This document shows positions 47,338 through 59,762 of a DNA stretch of 64,000 nucleotides, piece by piece. Position numbers and translations under genes: made by a program. The stretch covers positions 11,470,001 through 11,534,000 of the forward strand of contig NW_020825289.1 in the NCBI RefSeq assembly GCF_003286085.1, in the 5' to 3' direction. The notes under the pieces are model-generated. The model did no database searches. It saw only the letters and a program-made list of their open reading frames with translations, and was not told the origin of the DNA. The stretch comes from Drosophila persimilis. Its lineage: Eukaryota; Arthropoda; Insecta; Diptera; Drosophilidae. The first letter of the stretch is position 1. Each line of letters opens with the position of its first letter.

Positions 47338-50300
47338 AGTCGTTGCCCCTGCCGTTGCCATTGGCATTGCACCATTTTTCGATTAGTGTCCGGACTTAAA
47401 GCTCGTACAGGGGGACAAGGACCAGGGATCCGCAAATGCCAGCCGGAGCCGATTTCGACCCGTGCCATTGTTCAATAGAAAAGGCCATTGCCGGCTCCGC
47501 TTTTCGTTATCCGTTGGGCCCCATCCACTCAAAAGGGGAATACGTCATGAGGGATGCCAGAGCCGAAATAGTTGGACCATCGGGAGGGGGGACAGAAGAC
47601 TGGGGCAGCAAACAAATTGTGCAAATGGCAAATGCTGCAAAAGGCCGGCCACAGAGTCGGCGGTATAAAATATGCCGGTTGGACACAGGATTTCTGACCA
47701 AAAATTGAACTAAAAACAAATTTTTGGTGCCAGGCAGGAGCAGGAGCAGCAGCTGAAATTGACAGACGGGCCGCACAGGGCGGAAGGAGATGAAATGTAT
47801 TGGGTGGGGATTGGGATGGCGATTCCGAGCAGTTGCCGGACAGTGGAGCCGCTCTGGCCTTTTATTTTCACAGGCACACACTGTATATGAGCCATTTCCG
47901 CACGAAATTGATGGAGCTCGAACAAAGGACAGCTCTTTTGACTACTTTTTGGTCATTCACGGTTTCGTTTTTAAGCGAAACTTTCTAAACAAACGCGTCC
48001 TGATTGATGAAATTCATCAAACTGCATCAACGTACATATTCAAATAAGTATTGATCAGTTTTTCATAACCAACGCCAACCGGACAATAAAGTTCGGTGCA
48101 ACAAAGTAATCGGATCAATGACTGGCCGATTCAGGTCTCTTTTTCGGTACGATCTTGCATTTGGGGGAGTCTCATGTGTGACGACTGGCAGTACTCTTAT
48201 CTCAGAGTTTGTAATTGGAATTTGTGTCTATAAATAAACAGGCCATCTTCTGCCAGAATTCTGAAAATTGGAAGAAGTGTAGAACCCAATTGTAGTTGAA
48301 ATCGTTCCCAGTCCAATCAGATAGATGAAATGTCTTCTATAGATGGTACAGATTAGAGGGGCTGAAGTGAGATCCATTGGTTTATATTTGGAGAAACAAC
48401 ATCAGGATGTTCTAAGGAGCAGTCCCCCACTGCCACTGCCACTGCCACTAGCACTGCACTTGTTTGTTATTCTGGTTGCGCTGCTGCTGCTCCCATCATG
48501 CAAGTTGCACAGCTGAGCAGGCAGCATAATCGCATGCAATTATGCCGCACACAATCACAACAGCCGCCTCGGCCAGAGAAAGAGCACAAGAGCATAAGAG
48601 CAGAAAGAAGTTGGCCAAACCCGCCGATCAACTCGGCGGGAAGTGGCCGAGGACGTGGACCTGGAGGGGGACTGGGGTTGGGGCTGGGGCTGCCAACAAG
48701 CTGGCCAAAACAGGTGACTGGGCTGGGGGCAAGTAAGGGAGCCATGCGGTCCAGGCGGACACTCTCGTTCTCCAATCGAGGGGCAAACAATGCAGGCGAG
48801 TTGCAGTTTTTGCTGCCTCCGTTTTGTTTGTTGCACAATCTTCTCTAACTGTGTTTAGCCACCGCCTGCCTGCTGCCAACCTGCCTGCCATGGCCACTAC
48901 TACGGGCACTCTTTGGCCAGGTTCAGGCTCTGGCTCTGGTTGCGGTGCAGAGCCATTTTCCTGTTGATTTTTGCCTCGTCCTTGCGTGATTTTTGAAGCT
49001 CACGCTGGCCGAGCAATATTTTGTTTCTTGTGTTGGCTCCTGGCGTCTCCTGCTCCCCGAGTGAGTGAAATGGGAAGCAAAGAAGCGCGCCTCGTGTGCA
49101 GTTTTGATCTATTGATTGTTGTATCCCATGCCTTGTGCATGGCATTGCCTTTGCCTTTTCCATCTACGGAAGGAGTGCCGCTGCCCATTCAGGGCCAGTA
49201 CCAGCAGCGTCAGCCGTAGACAAATATTGCATTTTGCATTTTCCAATTAAACTTGAACAAGCGGCCGGCAATCGAAGGCAGTCCTTTGTCTTAGGAGAGG
49301 CATGGCTCCCATTCCCGGAGCGATGGAGAATATTTCACATCGAGACAGTGTTTCGAAGTGTTTCGAAATACCTACGAGGAAAGCATTCGGACAAGTCAGT
49401 GAATGTTGGAAGTTCCAGCCAAGAAGAGCACAACTGAGGCCAGTCGATGCGATTCAATACGCTGTGGGAATGCAGCTGCCTTTTGCACCAGAAAAACGAT
49501 AGACATAAAGTTAGGCTCGAGAACGAGCTGCATTAAATGGTGACCGTTCGTTTATCGCACTCCATGATTAAGACAAACTTACCGGGAAAGCCCCAGGCAC
49601 CGTCACAGAGTCGAGTAGTATAAGCAATAATTCCGAGAAGGCCACGCACTGAGCAGTGAAAATAACAGCAATTACATTCGAGCCCCGACCAGGCCTATAA
49701 AACCTAGAAAACAGCAACTAGATGAATCTACGAGTCGAGCAGGAACTGGAGTGGTAGCAAGCCGCACCTGAATCGCATTTACGGCACTTTAAGAACCCTC
49801 CGAAATATAAGGCCCTCACTGCAATGCAATCAAGCAGAGTGGCAGCAGGGGGAGGTACTCACACTCGTAGCCAGAGAGTGTGCCTTCAATTTAGACACGT
49901 GCAGGTCCCGAGCCCCGAAGATGGAACTCAGAACTCTGAGGTTAGAAGTTTTCATTTAGTAGCTGGCCGCATTCCCAGGAACTGTTACAAGGCGTCACTA
50001 AACTGGTTTACGGTAAACCCTCAGCTCCAGAGCTACGAGTAGAAGTACGAGTGCGCCTCCGTACAATAAATTACCCAGAATCGTTCAGAGAAATTCATAT
50101 AATTGCCAGAAGAATGCCGTGCACGTAGCTGGCTCGTTAATTCGAAGAACTCAAAAATCATATTGTTTATGCAGGAAGAACGCCACTGCCCCACCCCACT
50201 CATATTCACTTGAAGAAAAGCCCAAAACCGAGACAATTAAAATATACATATATATTTTGTGTGTTATTCTGTCAGTTCTTCGTTGGACGCCACACGTAAC

Positions 50301-52073
50301 CTTGGCTGCATTTTAATCATCATCGCCTGGAGAGTCTCTGTTTCTACGGTTATGGTTCTGGGCTCGAGTCTCTGCTCCGGTGAGTTGTTTGACGAATTTC
50401 AACGAGGCAGCTGCACGTGCTCGGGCTTGGCGAGCCACATCAATCAAAAATAATTTATATGAGAGCAAAGCCAGGGCCAAAGCCACAGCCAAAGCCAAAG
50501 CTTGGCCATCTAAGATATGGTCAAGCGTCATGGAAGCGACACGTATGTACTGCAGGTAATACTCGCACAGATCCAAATGCATACTGTGGCTACCTTTTGT
50601 TGGGGCTTACTCGCACACTTATTCATTCAAAACTTGTGTGCATCACAGTTTATAATTTACGAGCTCGATTTGCCCTGGAAAAGTGTCCGCAACTAATTGA
50701 TTTATGGCTGGAGTGTGTGCGGGGCTATCAGCCGTGGCTTCTTCTGGTGAATCTTCAAATGTAATTCGAATACAATTTCTGGAACTTAAAAACCAAATCA
50801 AAATCGTTGACCTACCCCCCCCTTGGGGAAATCTTGTGTGCGTGTGTTGGGGATGTCACGACCACAAAAATAGGGATTTTCAGCGCCTTAGCACATGTCA
50901 TCCTTATCGCCGTCATCGTCATCCATATGGGATGAATGTCAGGAAAGGGTTCAACTCCATTGAGCCGACAATCTCCTAAGTCCTTTATCTTGCGGTGGAA
51001 TGATGCCAGCTGAATGCCATTGTTCATTGTTCTAATTTTTGGCCTGTATTTACCAAATATTTATGCCAAATGTCGGGAATATAGAACAGTAATTAGACAG
51101 TCAAATAATTGAATGGATTGTCTACGGCTAGGGAAAATCAATAGCACCCTACAATATCCATTAATCCACCCCTGTGCCCCGTGAGTTGACAAAAGATGGT
51201 CGGACCTCGGCGCGTCCATTAAATTTGTCACCCGCGGCTAAGCTAAATGTCAAATAGTACTCACGGCCAATACCCGCACTCGCACTCGTATACGGATACG
51301 GATACAAGTATGGAGACACTCACACAGGCACACTCACTCACTCACTCTCGGAGAACAATAACAGCATCAATTTGACACGTACAGGCGCTAATGATGGGAA
51401 TGACCAGCCAACTGAACGATCGAATCCGCTGGCGACGCCCTGCCTGGCGGAGACCGCTCAACATGCCCACAATTGAACCACCCAGGCTTAGTCCCTTCAG
51501 GAACTTTGACATCCTGTCGTTTCGAGCACCCCCAGTACCACTTTCCCCAGCCCCAGTACCAGTCTCAGTTCGGTTCTGTTCAGTTCAACTCTGTTCTGTT
51601 CTGTCAGTTGCCGCTGGTGTGAGGTGACATTCTGAGAGTCGACGACTGCCAATTTAATTCCCATTGACAAAATGCACAATTGCCGGACACCATGCCGTTC
51701 CCCCCTCTACCTCTACCTCTCCCATTCCCATTCCCATTTCCATTCCGAATCCCATTTCCCATTTTCCTTTGTTGGAAATGTAACCGTTCTTGTAATTGTG
51801 ATTTCTGCCCGTGACAGCCACAGAGACCCCTCCCCACACACACTTGCTATTAATTATTTTAGAAAATCGCTTGTAATAACAATAAATTTATGCAGCCCAC
51901 TGGGGTCTACTCGGCGTCTCTTTCACGGCTTCCTTGGGGCGGGGGCAATTTTGTTTGGGCCAAATTTTGTCTCTGCGACCGACAACAACTGTTCGATTTT
52001 CACGACACTCAAATATTTGCTCGGCCATTGCCAAGGCCAATGGAGAATTGTTACTTGTCGAACGAAATGCAAT

Positions 52074-52093
52074 CAATGCAAATGTTTGCATTG
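52074..52093. promoter_or_regulatory. Palindrome carrying a POU octamer
   Basis: CAATGCAAA and TTTGCATTG are perfect inverted arms around TG. The plus strand contains the consensus octamer ATGCAAAT at 52076-52083. GGGGATTTCCC, a kappaB-type sequence, lies 22 bp away at 52116-52126. Function is inferred from motif only. Confidence 0.45.
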
Positions 52094-52752
52094 GGCTCTT
52101 AGCTGTCTGACACGCGGGGATTTCCCACTCAACATGGCCCCCTCCGACCCTCTACCAACCAGCCACTTTCAATTTTGACGCATATCGATTTAATAAATTT
52201 GCGTGCCAGCCCCGGCGACAATTTGATTGACAAGTAGAGCTCGTCCCCCACTCTCCCTCGAGCCAGTCAGTCAATTTAGCTGTTGGTTAGCCAGGTTTTT
52301 CCATTTCCATTTCTGTTGTTTATTTAACGTTTGTTCAGAGCCACTACACGGTCGACTGATACACATGACTGGGATTGAAATGGCATGGGAAATTGGTTTG
52401 GTTTGGTTTTTAAGCCAATTTTGCTAGTTGAGCAATTACTCGTAAATTGCTAGAAAACCGGGATATTCCATGGAGAGCAATCGAAAGCATACTTCATCAG
52501 GATTATCACCTATCTAGTGGCTGGGGAACCAATGATCATTAAGGAGCATTTAGTCCCTCATCTCCTTCGATTCCCATGGTTACAACAGAAGACCGTTACA
52601 TTTGAAGGGTTTGTGGCAAGACCAACCTCGTTTCGCTATGCGTACAACGATCCCACAACCTTATATTAGAGTATTCATAAATCAAATTCTACTGCGATCA
52701 AAGACCATGGACAGCAAATTGCTAGCATCCGGGTAATTTGAATAAAAGTTCT

Positions 52753-52800
52753 GTTTCTCCGTTTCTCTGTTTCTCGGTTTCTCGGTTTCTCCGTTTCTGT
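52753..52800. repeat. 8-bp tandem repeat GTTTCTCN, six units
   Basis: Six consecutive octamers in exact register, varying almost only at the last base. Confidence 0.95.
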
Positions 52801-55730
52801 ATATCTGTTTTTCCATTCAATACAATGGAAGGTGAGAGATGGAAATGGAAATAGACGCGGCGGCGGCAATTAAAGTTAGAATTCACCAAAAAAATATATA
52901 TTTAGGCGCGCTTAATTATGAGCCCGAGCCCGGGGGCATAATGAAGGTATTGAAAAGGCGTTGACATGCAACCGATAATTAAATTCGGAACAAAAGAGCG
53001 GGAGACAGTCGGACCCAGTCGAGACAGTTCCCACATAATAAGGATTTAGCAATAAAAACACTTGGAGAATATGTAAATGCATCGGGGTCGGAACGCAGTA
53101 CGGAGAATGCACCCACGGGACCGGGGTCAGGAGGTGGTGCGCACTGGCAGTGGGACCTGGATCTGATCGTTGTCATCGTCGTGTCTGTGCATCTTGATCG
53201 GGGACTGTGCCGTTAGATTCCCGAGCGGGAAACGTGTACCCGCACATAATGTGGAAAAACAGAAACTAAAGTGTCAACTTTTTGGGTTGTAAACGTTGCA
53301 CCAACGGCCCACCCCTGCCGCTGCCCCTGCCGCTGCCCCTGCCACTGCCAATAACTCCTCCGACATCCCCTCGGGCTCTCGGGCATTTGCTTTCTAATTT
53401 GGGCACACGCTCAGACCTCATCGAGGGGAAACAACAACAAAAGGGCCACCAAAGTATCGAGGGGGGAAATGGCATTTCCGTTTTTCACACAAGCATTCGA
53501 AAGCAATTTTTCAAAATTGAAATTCATTTCATATACTCGCACTCGCACCATACGAGACCAGCAACCGCGACAGTGTACGCTTCCAGTTCCATTATGCCTC
53601 CATCTATTCCTCTCCTATCACACATTCGGTATCTGTGACAGCGGATCGGCGAATAAGATCGTTTGGCTCCGATAATAATACTCGTACTGGGAGTACCGGG
53701 AACCGGGGACCGAACACCGGGGTCCGAGAGCAAGTGTTGAACAGAGCCGAACCCTTGGGGTGACAATTGTGTGGTCTGAGGGCGGGAGGGCTGCTGCTGG
53801 ATTGGAGAATGAACTTATCTTAAAATTAGTTCTAGTTGTTTGGGCGTCTTCCCAAATCCGATGCGTAGTATTTCTATCAAAGTTCTCAGATCAAATTAAG
53901 GACATGCAACCCTCCCAAGTCGAACGATATTGTATGCCCAGATTGATAGAACCATAAACAACAACTGCGCTGCAATAATTTTGCTGGAACCATCGAGTAT
54001 TAGCCATTGCCTGAGTCATCCAGCAGTCGTTTGTGAGTCACCGCCCATCGGCGGAAACTTCAACCCTTTGGCTCGGCCCCGGCTAACTATCAATGCCTCA
54101 GGCTCAGTCCGTCAGCATCGGTGAAAAGCTGCACAATATCCCATTCAAAAGCAGCCTGCTCCATCATCCACCCCACTCTCAGGGCCGGTCGGTCCCTTGG
54201 TAACCTCAAACAATGAACTCATAACTCAAGTGACACTTTTTAACTTGACTGCATTTCATCATGTGGCACATGAGCGCTTCTCCGTCTTCGTCTTCGTCTC
54301 GGTCTTGGTCTTGGTCTGCTTCTTGGGTCTTTCTTGTTTGGGTCTCTTTTTGTTTTGTCCAACAATATTCAAATTGAGTTTTCCAGTGCAACTGCTTGCC
54401 TGCCCCTGGCTCTGCCTCTGCTTCTGCCGCCAGCTCCAGCTCCTGCTCCAACTCCAGCTCCATTTCCGTCTGCGACTGTAGTCATCCATCGTTGGAAAGT
54501 TTTTTGTTGCCTGGTATTTGTTAGTTGATAAAAGGCCAGGCCATTATATGCATGGACGGGCTGCACAATTTTGAAGTGGGTAAAAATTTGTATGCATGTG
54601 GCTGCCATGACAACGCCCCGCCCCGCCCTGCCCCGTCCAAGGTCCAACTACGACCGAACTTCATCTCCATCTCCGACTTCGACCTTTCAATTCAAGCAAG
54701 CAGCAAAGATTCTTTTTCAAATTGTCATTGCCTTGGCTTGGCTTGGCCTGTCTCGGATTGGTTTCGTTTGGTCCTTCAAAGAATTCTTGGCTTTCTTTTT
54801 CCAGGCAGTGTACAGATTTTGTTGTCTCATGTCGCTGAGGCTTGTCAACCTGCCCTGTGTGGCTCCTCACTCTCACACACCCAATCCTCCAGAACCGAGA
54901 ATCGAGACTAGCCCCATCCTCCATCGTCAGGCAAACGGGGAGCGCCTCAACCCCCATTGCAAGTGCAATGAACCGCTCTTGGCTTCTTCCAGTGCAGGCT
55001 GGCGGCGTTGATTTATGTAACATCTTCTATGGTTACATTGGCCCTCCATCTCCCATCCCGCTCCCATCTGGAATCCCCTTCAGCCATCTCATCCGTCGCT
55101 TGTTGCCATTAAGCGCAGCTCATATGTTACCCATGGACCGAACCGGGCCACGCCAGGCCGGTCCGGGCCGGGAGAGAAAGAGAATCTCACACGTGAAATG
55201 ATTTATTAGCGGTAATTGGTGTCACAGCGTTCCGAAGAAAATGAAAGGATTGCCCCCCCGCATTTCTCGGTGTTCGGTGTTCCGTGTGCTGTGTTCGCCC
55301 TGTCCCCTGTGCTAGTCTGCTCTGTTCTGTTCTTGTACTGCCTTTTAATTATCTTGATTTCAAACTTATTAAAATTGACAAATGATTTTCGTAGACATCG
55401 CTATGGTTTCTCTTAGGAAACAGGTTGTCAATGGCTACTTCCTAGAACCCAGCCAAGAGAGTTGATAAATCGTGGAATGCGTCAAGACAATCGTTCCATT
55501 GTACCCCGTTTTCTGTATACCTATGTGGAGTTCTTTACCCATCATTGTGGGACGCTTGGAGGTTTCTTTGAGTAGGGTTGGGCTAGGTTGGGACTGTCCC
55601 TAAGGTCATGTATCGATTGTAGTGCCGATAAGATATCCATGTATGATCTTTTGTCCTCCTAGAACATTTTTGAACCCCATTTCAATCTTTCAACTCTTTT
55701 TGTTTCCTGCTTTAGTGCAACTTTAACAAC

Positions 55731-55736
55731 TTTATT
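55731..55736 (-). terminator. Poly(A) signal of the Obp gene
   Basis: The plus strand reads TTTATT, which is AATAAA on the gene strand, 66 nt past the TAA stop. Cleavage is expected about 10-30 nt further on, near 55701-55721. Confidence 0.75.
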
Positions 55737-55801
55737 CATTGGACACCAGAGATGAGAAATCATAGCTTTGATTTGATCCTATTTCGATGGCTGGAACAAG
55801 C

Positions 55802-56278
55802 TTAGTGATGTCCTGGTATGAGCTTGTGCTCCTTGAGGCACATGGTGATCTTGAAGGCCGTGTCACAGTCGTTGGTGCCCTTCATGTCCTTGCAGGCATT
55901 CACCCCCGAGGAAATCTCATCCATCTTGTCCTTGATCTGTGGCACATTCTTCAGGCTGTCCAGCATGGCCTGGGCATTGAACTGTCCGTTGACGAGATGG
56001 CCCTGCTTCTCCATCAGGCACTTGGTGTAGCACTTCAGGTTCTCCTTGGCAGTGCCCTGCATGCCGCTGGCCATGAAATCCTTCAGGTCCGCCTCGGTCA
56101 CCTGGGTCGTCTGCATACACTCTTGCATGAGCTGGCGGAAGTCCGGATCGCACTAAATCGGATCGAGAGTGAATATATAGGGTTTTTAAGTGATCAGGAC
56201 ACGAACAGGTTTTCGTCGTCATACCTGAACCACAGCCAAAAACATGGCCAGAGCAGCACAGAATAGAGTTGACTTCAT
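55802..56278 (-). CDS. Obp56h: Odorant-binding protein, Obp56h-like; two exons
   Basis: The coding sequence joins exon 1 (56225-56278, 18 codons) to exon 2 (55802-56152, 116 codons plus TAA), giving 134 residues. The 72-bp intron (56153-56224) has donor CAG|GTATGA and acceptor TTTAG|TGC, phase 0. Exon 1 encodes a hydrophobic secretion signal. The mature part shows the classical insect OBP pattern of six cysteines at C30, C59, C63, C105, C114 and C123, spaced X28-X3-X41-X8-X8. These normally form three disulfides around an alpha-helical pocket for small hydrophobic ligands in extracellular fluid. An extra Cys (C19) lies right after the exon junction, at or next to the likely signal cleavage site. 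The nearby Toll-7 gene supports the 56E-F Obp56 cluster. The match to Obp56h within that cluster is from memory of its C-terminal half; family membership is much surer than the exact orthologue. Confidence 0.93.
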
Positions 56279-56347
56279 TTTTATTTGGTTTGTTTTTAGA
56301 TTTAGTTGAAAACCGAAACTGTTTGAGGTCTGCTGGCCGGCTGGGGG

Positions 56348-56355
56348 CTTTTATA
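56348..56355 (-). promoter_or_regulatory. TATA box of the Obp gene
   Basis: TATAAAAG reads on the minus strand. A TCA trinucleotide with its A at 56324 lies 31 bp downstream, the usual TATA-to-start spacing, which predicts a 5' UTR of about 46 nt before the ATG at 56278. The match and spacing are seen directly; the start site is inferred. Confidence 0.8.
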
Positions 56356-59300
56356 CCGGCTCCCAGGGCGCCCAGAGAGCACAATTAAAGCAATTAAACT
56401 TTTTTGCTAGATAGCGGCCAGAATTTGATTACGCACAATGCATACAATTATTGCACAATAGAATCTCCCTTTTTTGATTGTAATTATACTCGATTATCAG
56501 TCCGCATTTGCCCTCTGGGACTGGTCGCACAAATCCATAAAGTTAGTCTCAATTAGTCTCCAGCAAAAACAAATCAATTATACATTTATTGTATTCATTC
56601 AGTTTGACAATTTTCGACCTTTGTTCGGGCCATTCGCACATCCACAATTGATTCGCTGCCAATTCGAGATCCCCAATTTACGCAGTCGCATAATCAGGGA
56701 AATATTTCCCAGTGTCGGTTCGTTGTGAATAATTTGCGAAATTATTAAAGCTCTCGCAACTAATTTGGGTCAGAGCGTAGCACACGGATTCTGTCATTTG
56801 TAGAGTACAATATTTCGAGTACTTAATACTAGACAAAGTTTAGATAAAATATAGATATAGTTCATATGGCTCGACAATTTCCCCTATGTCTTTATACTCG
56901 CTGTAAACTGTAAAATAAATGGATAATTAGTTCCACTACACAACGAAATCGATGGAATCGCGGGTGGCTCAGTTGTGGGCTGTCACTGTTACCAATTTGC
57001 GTGCAGATTTTCATAAGATAGGACCAAATGATCGTGCATGAACCACTCACATAACATTAATGCCAGTGTGACAGAATTAATGTACAACATTGTATCATTT
57101 TTATACCAAAGTTGGGCTTAGAATTTCGACTGTTAAACCCTAGTCTGTTGGATGATCTTGCTATAATAATCGTACGACACCTTTATTTTACTTAGGTATA
57201 TAAATGCTAACGTGATTTATTCTCCATATTCATTTTGCAGACATTTGCAATCCTCACAACAGATTGCACAAGTCCGTTGTGGACAATCTATAACAATTAA
57301 ACATCCGACAGCCCCCGTTCGGGCCATGATACAATAGACACACAATGGTAGTACATGTGTCTCGAGATATCTGTGGGGGTGGAGAACAAATATATAAAAT
57401 ACTCGTAGCTTGCATAATTCCTGAGTAAATTCAAATCAATAGACAAACAATAAGCTCCGGTTCGCAGGCCAACTGCCATTTACAGGTCTGAGGAAGCCAT
57501 GTTGACAGGAGAAATAATTTATGCCTTTGTTATAAAATGCTCACCTGGCTCAGCCCCAGTCCCAGCCACGACCACGCCCACGCAGCCTATGCCACTGCCT
57601 CTGGCTGGCTTCCTGGTAAGTTGTCTTTTTTTGCCGGGCCAGAGGAGAAAAGGAGGGGACTGTCTCGATGCGAGAAAGAGTTCCATCAAAGTGGGACCAG
57701 GTCGATGCGAAGTGGTTGACAAAAGGCCGAAACCGAAACCCGGCTGGGTGGCTGCTACTACTTGTCATTAGTCAGGGCGGAGGATAAGCAAAGGACATGG
57801 CCATAAAAAGGCCAATGCGAGGCGCCAGAGAGAGAGAGGGAGCAAGACTAGAGGGAAATCTACAGACGGCACAAGGTGTGCCCTGTGAATGAATTGCTGA
57901 GTAACCAATAATGAAGTAAAACTGTTCGAGTCGAGTCCTAGTTGTGTCCTTGTGGGGGCGGTGGCGGTGAGAGAGGCGAGACAGAAAGACAGCCGGGCAC
58001 AATTCACTGTCAGTTGCATTGTTTTGACCTGATTTACATGCCCCAGCCACCGATGAGATCCAGCTAGAGCTCTTGCTCCGTCTCCAGTTGGATTTCTATT
58101 AGAAATGGCAGTAGTTCCCTCTGTGGACCTTTATAGATTACAATGGTCACCACACAAAAGCGATAGATGCACGAACTGGCACACACACACACACTACCAC
58201 TTCCACTCCTACTCGTACTCCGGCTCCTGCTGCCGCTCCCGGCTGGCGACGGCGCCAGACGACTACTACGATGACAGGACGAAACAAAGGCCAACGTTAA
58301 TGAGCCAAAAGAATGGCGCGAGCCGTAACAAACGTGGCCAACTAAAGAGCGGGGCAAATTGTAAGAAAGCAGAACTGTGTCACAATGTTTTGACACACAG
58401 GGAAGGAGCAGCAGGATCCAGAGCAGAGCAGAGCAGGAAAAAGGGAATGGCAGAGAAATGGAAATAGAAAAGCAGCGGACAAAGGAACAGCAGCAGCGGC
58501 AGCCGGACAACTGCCAGAGTCTGGAGCTAGTTAAGCAGGCAAAGACAAAGTTGATAAAATTAGATTTGTATGGTAAATAGTTTGTGGGATGGCAGGCTCT
58601 TCCTGCTGCCAGGGTCGGCGAGGGGCAAAGTTTAATAAATGTATAAAATTAATTAGCCAGTTGAATGTTCATTAACAGCTGGCAGCAGGAACAACTGACA
58701 ACTCTGTTCGGGAGGGAGCCTCCTGCTGGCTCTGCTAGCTCTGCTGCTCTTAAGCTTTAAGGCCAGGCCCAGGGCCAGGGCCAGAGCAGCTTTAAGCCCT
58801 GCCGGCACCGGTGCCGTATGTACCTTTGATGATGATGGGGATGGCTCTGGGCTCCGTTAGAGCCGGCAGGGCAGCTGTCAAGCTGCCTCAATTAATTCTC
58901 AGCAGTCAGTCAATGAAATTTTGTTGTTTTCGACTGCTCTCCCTCTTTTCTGGCCTGGCATTTTCACACCTCCCGCCTCGCCTCGCCTCGCCCCGCTTCG
59001 ACTCAGACTCGACCTCCCGCTGTACTCTGACCAGGAAAAGGGGGAGAAAAGAAAAGAATGAAAAGTGAAAACCCCCAAAAATGAGTTTTGACCTTTCACA
59101 ATTGCAAGCCACATGAGCTCTTTGTTGGCTGCAACTTGCGTTTTACGCTTTGTGGCAATTGACCACAAATGGCCGGCCCAGAGGGAATGGAAATGGGATG
59201 GAGGATACGAAATCTAAATTATATTTCGGACATTGTGGTAAAATAATTGGATTTTGAGGAATAATGCTGGGGATATGTTTGAGGAGAACAGGAAACCTAG

Positions 59301-59741
59301 AGAGAATGGCAGCGGAATCAATTCTGAATGTTTACTGTGTTGTCAGTGGAACCGCGTTGTTAGGATGTGGTTTTCTATGGACAGGATATTTGTGGAATTT
59401 TAAAGTTATTTTGATTGAATCGATGAAACAGTGAATGAAATATTTTCTGGAATTTACTAAGCAACTGACTGGGACTCGGAGGGATGCAGGATATTATTAT
59501 TGCAATAAAATCTCCTCTGAGAACTTGAAGGCCAGACACCGTTCGAAAGCTTTGTGCCCGCCTGGAAATACAATCTGTGTAATTTACACTCGTCTATATT
59601 TTGGACAGCTATAATTGGAATCCGGATTCACGGCCCTTCAATTCCGTCGCCAGTCAATGACACACTCCCACCAGATGAAGGGAAGAATTCAAAATGCGAA
59701 CGCACTGAGTTATTGAAATTAAGCATCAAGTGTCACGGCCA

Positions 59742-59762
59742 GGCAGTGGCATTGCCACTGCC
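59742..59762. repeat. Perfect 10-bp inverted repeat with 1-nt spacer
   Basis: GGCAGTGGCA, then T, then TGCCACTGCC. The arms are built from the GCCACT unit that is repeated elsewhere in the window. Confidence 0.9.

Larger units (their letters stand above)
45117..55730. other. Noncoding between Obp and Toll-7, no gene seen
   Basis: This 10.6-kb stretch lies upstream of Toll-7 and downstream of Obp. It holds GCCACT/GCCGCT repeats (47310-47337, 48428-48451, 53312-53350), an AAAGCC run (50467-50501) and an 8-bp tandem repeat (52753-52800). A POU-octamer palindrome lies at 52074-52093. Pyrimidine-rich triplet runs fill 54276-54466. Confidence 0.55.

Noticed and set aside
56440..56470. miR-92-family-like seed TATTGCAC
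   Set aside because: The following bases do not match the family and the flanks do not form a precursor hairpin.
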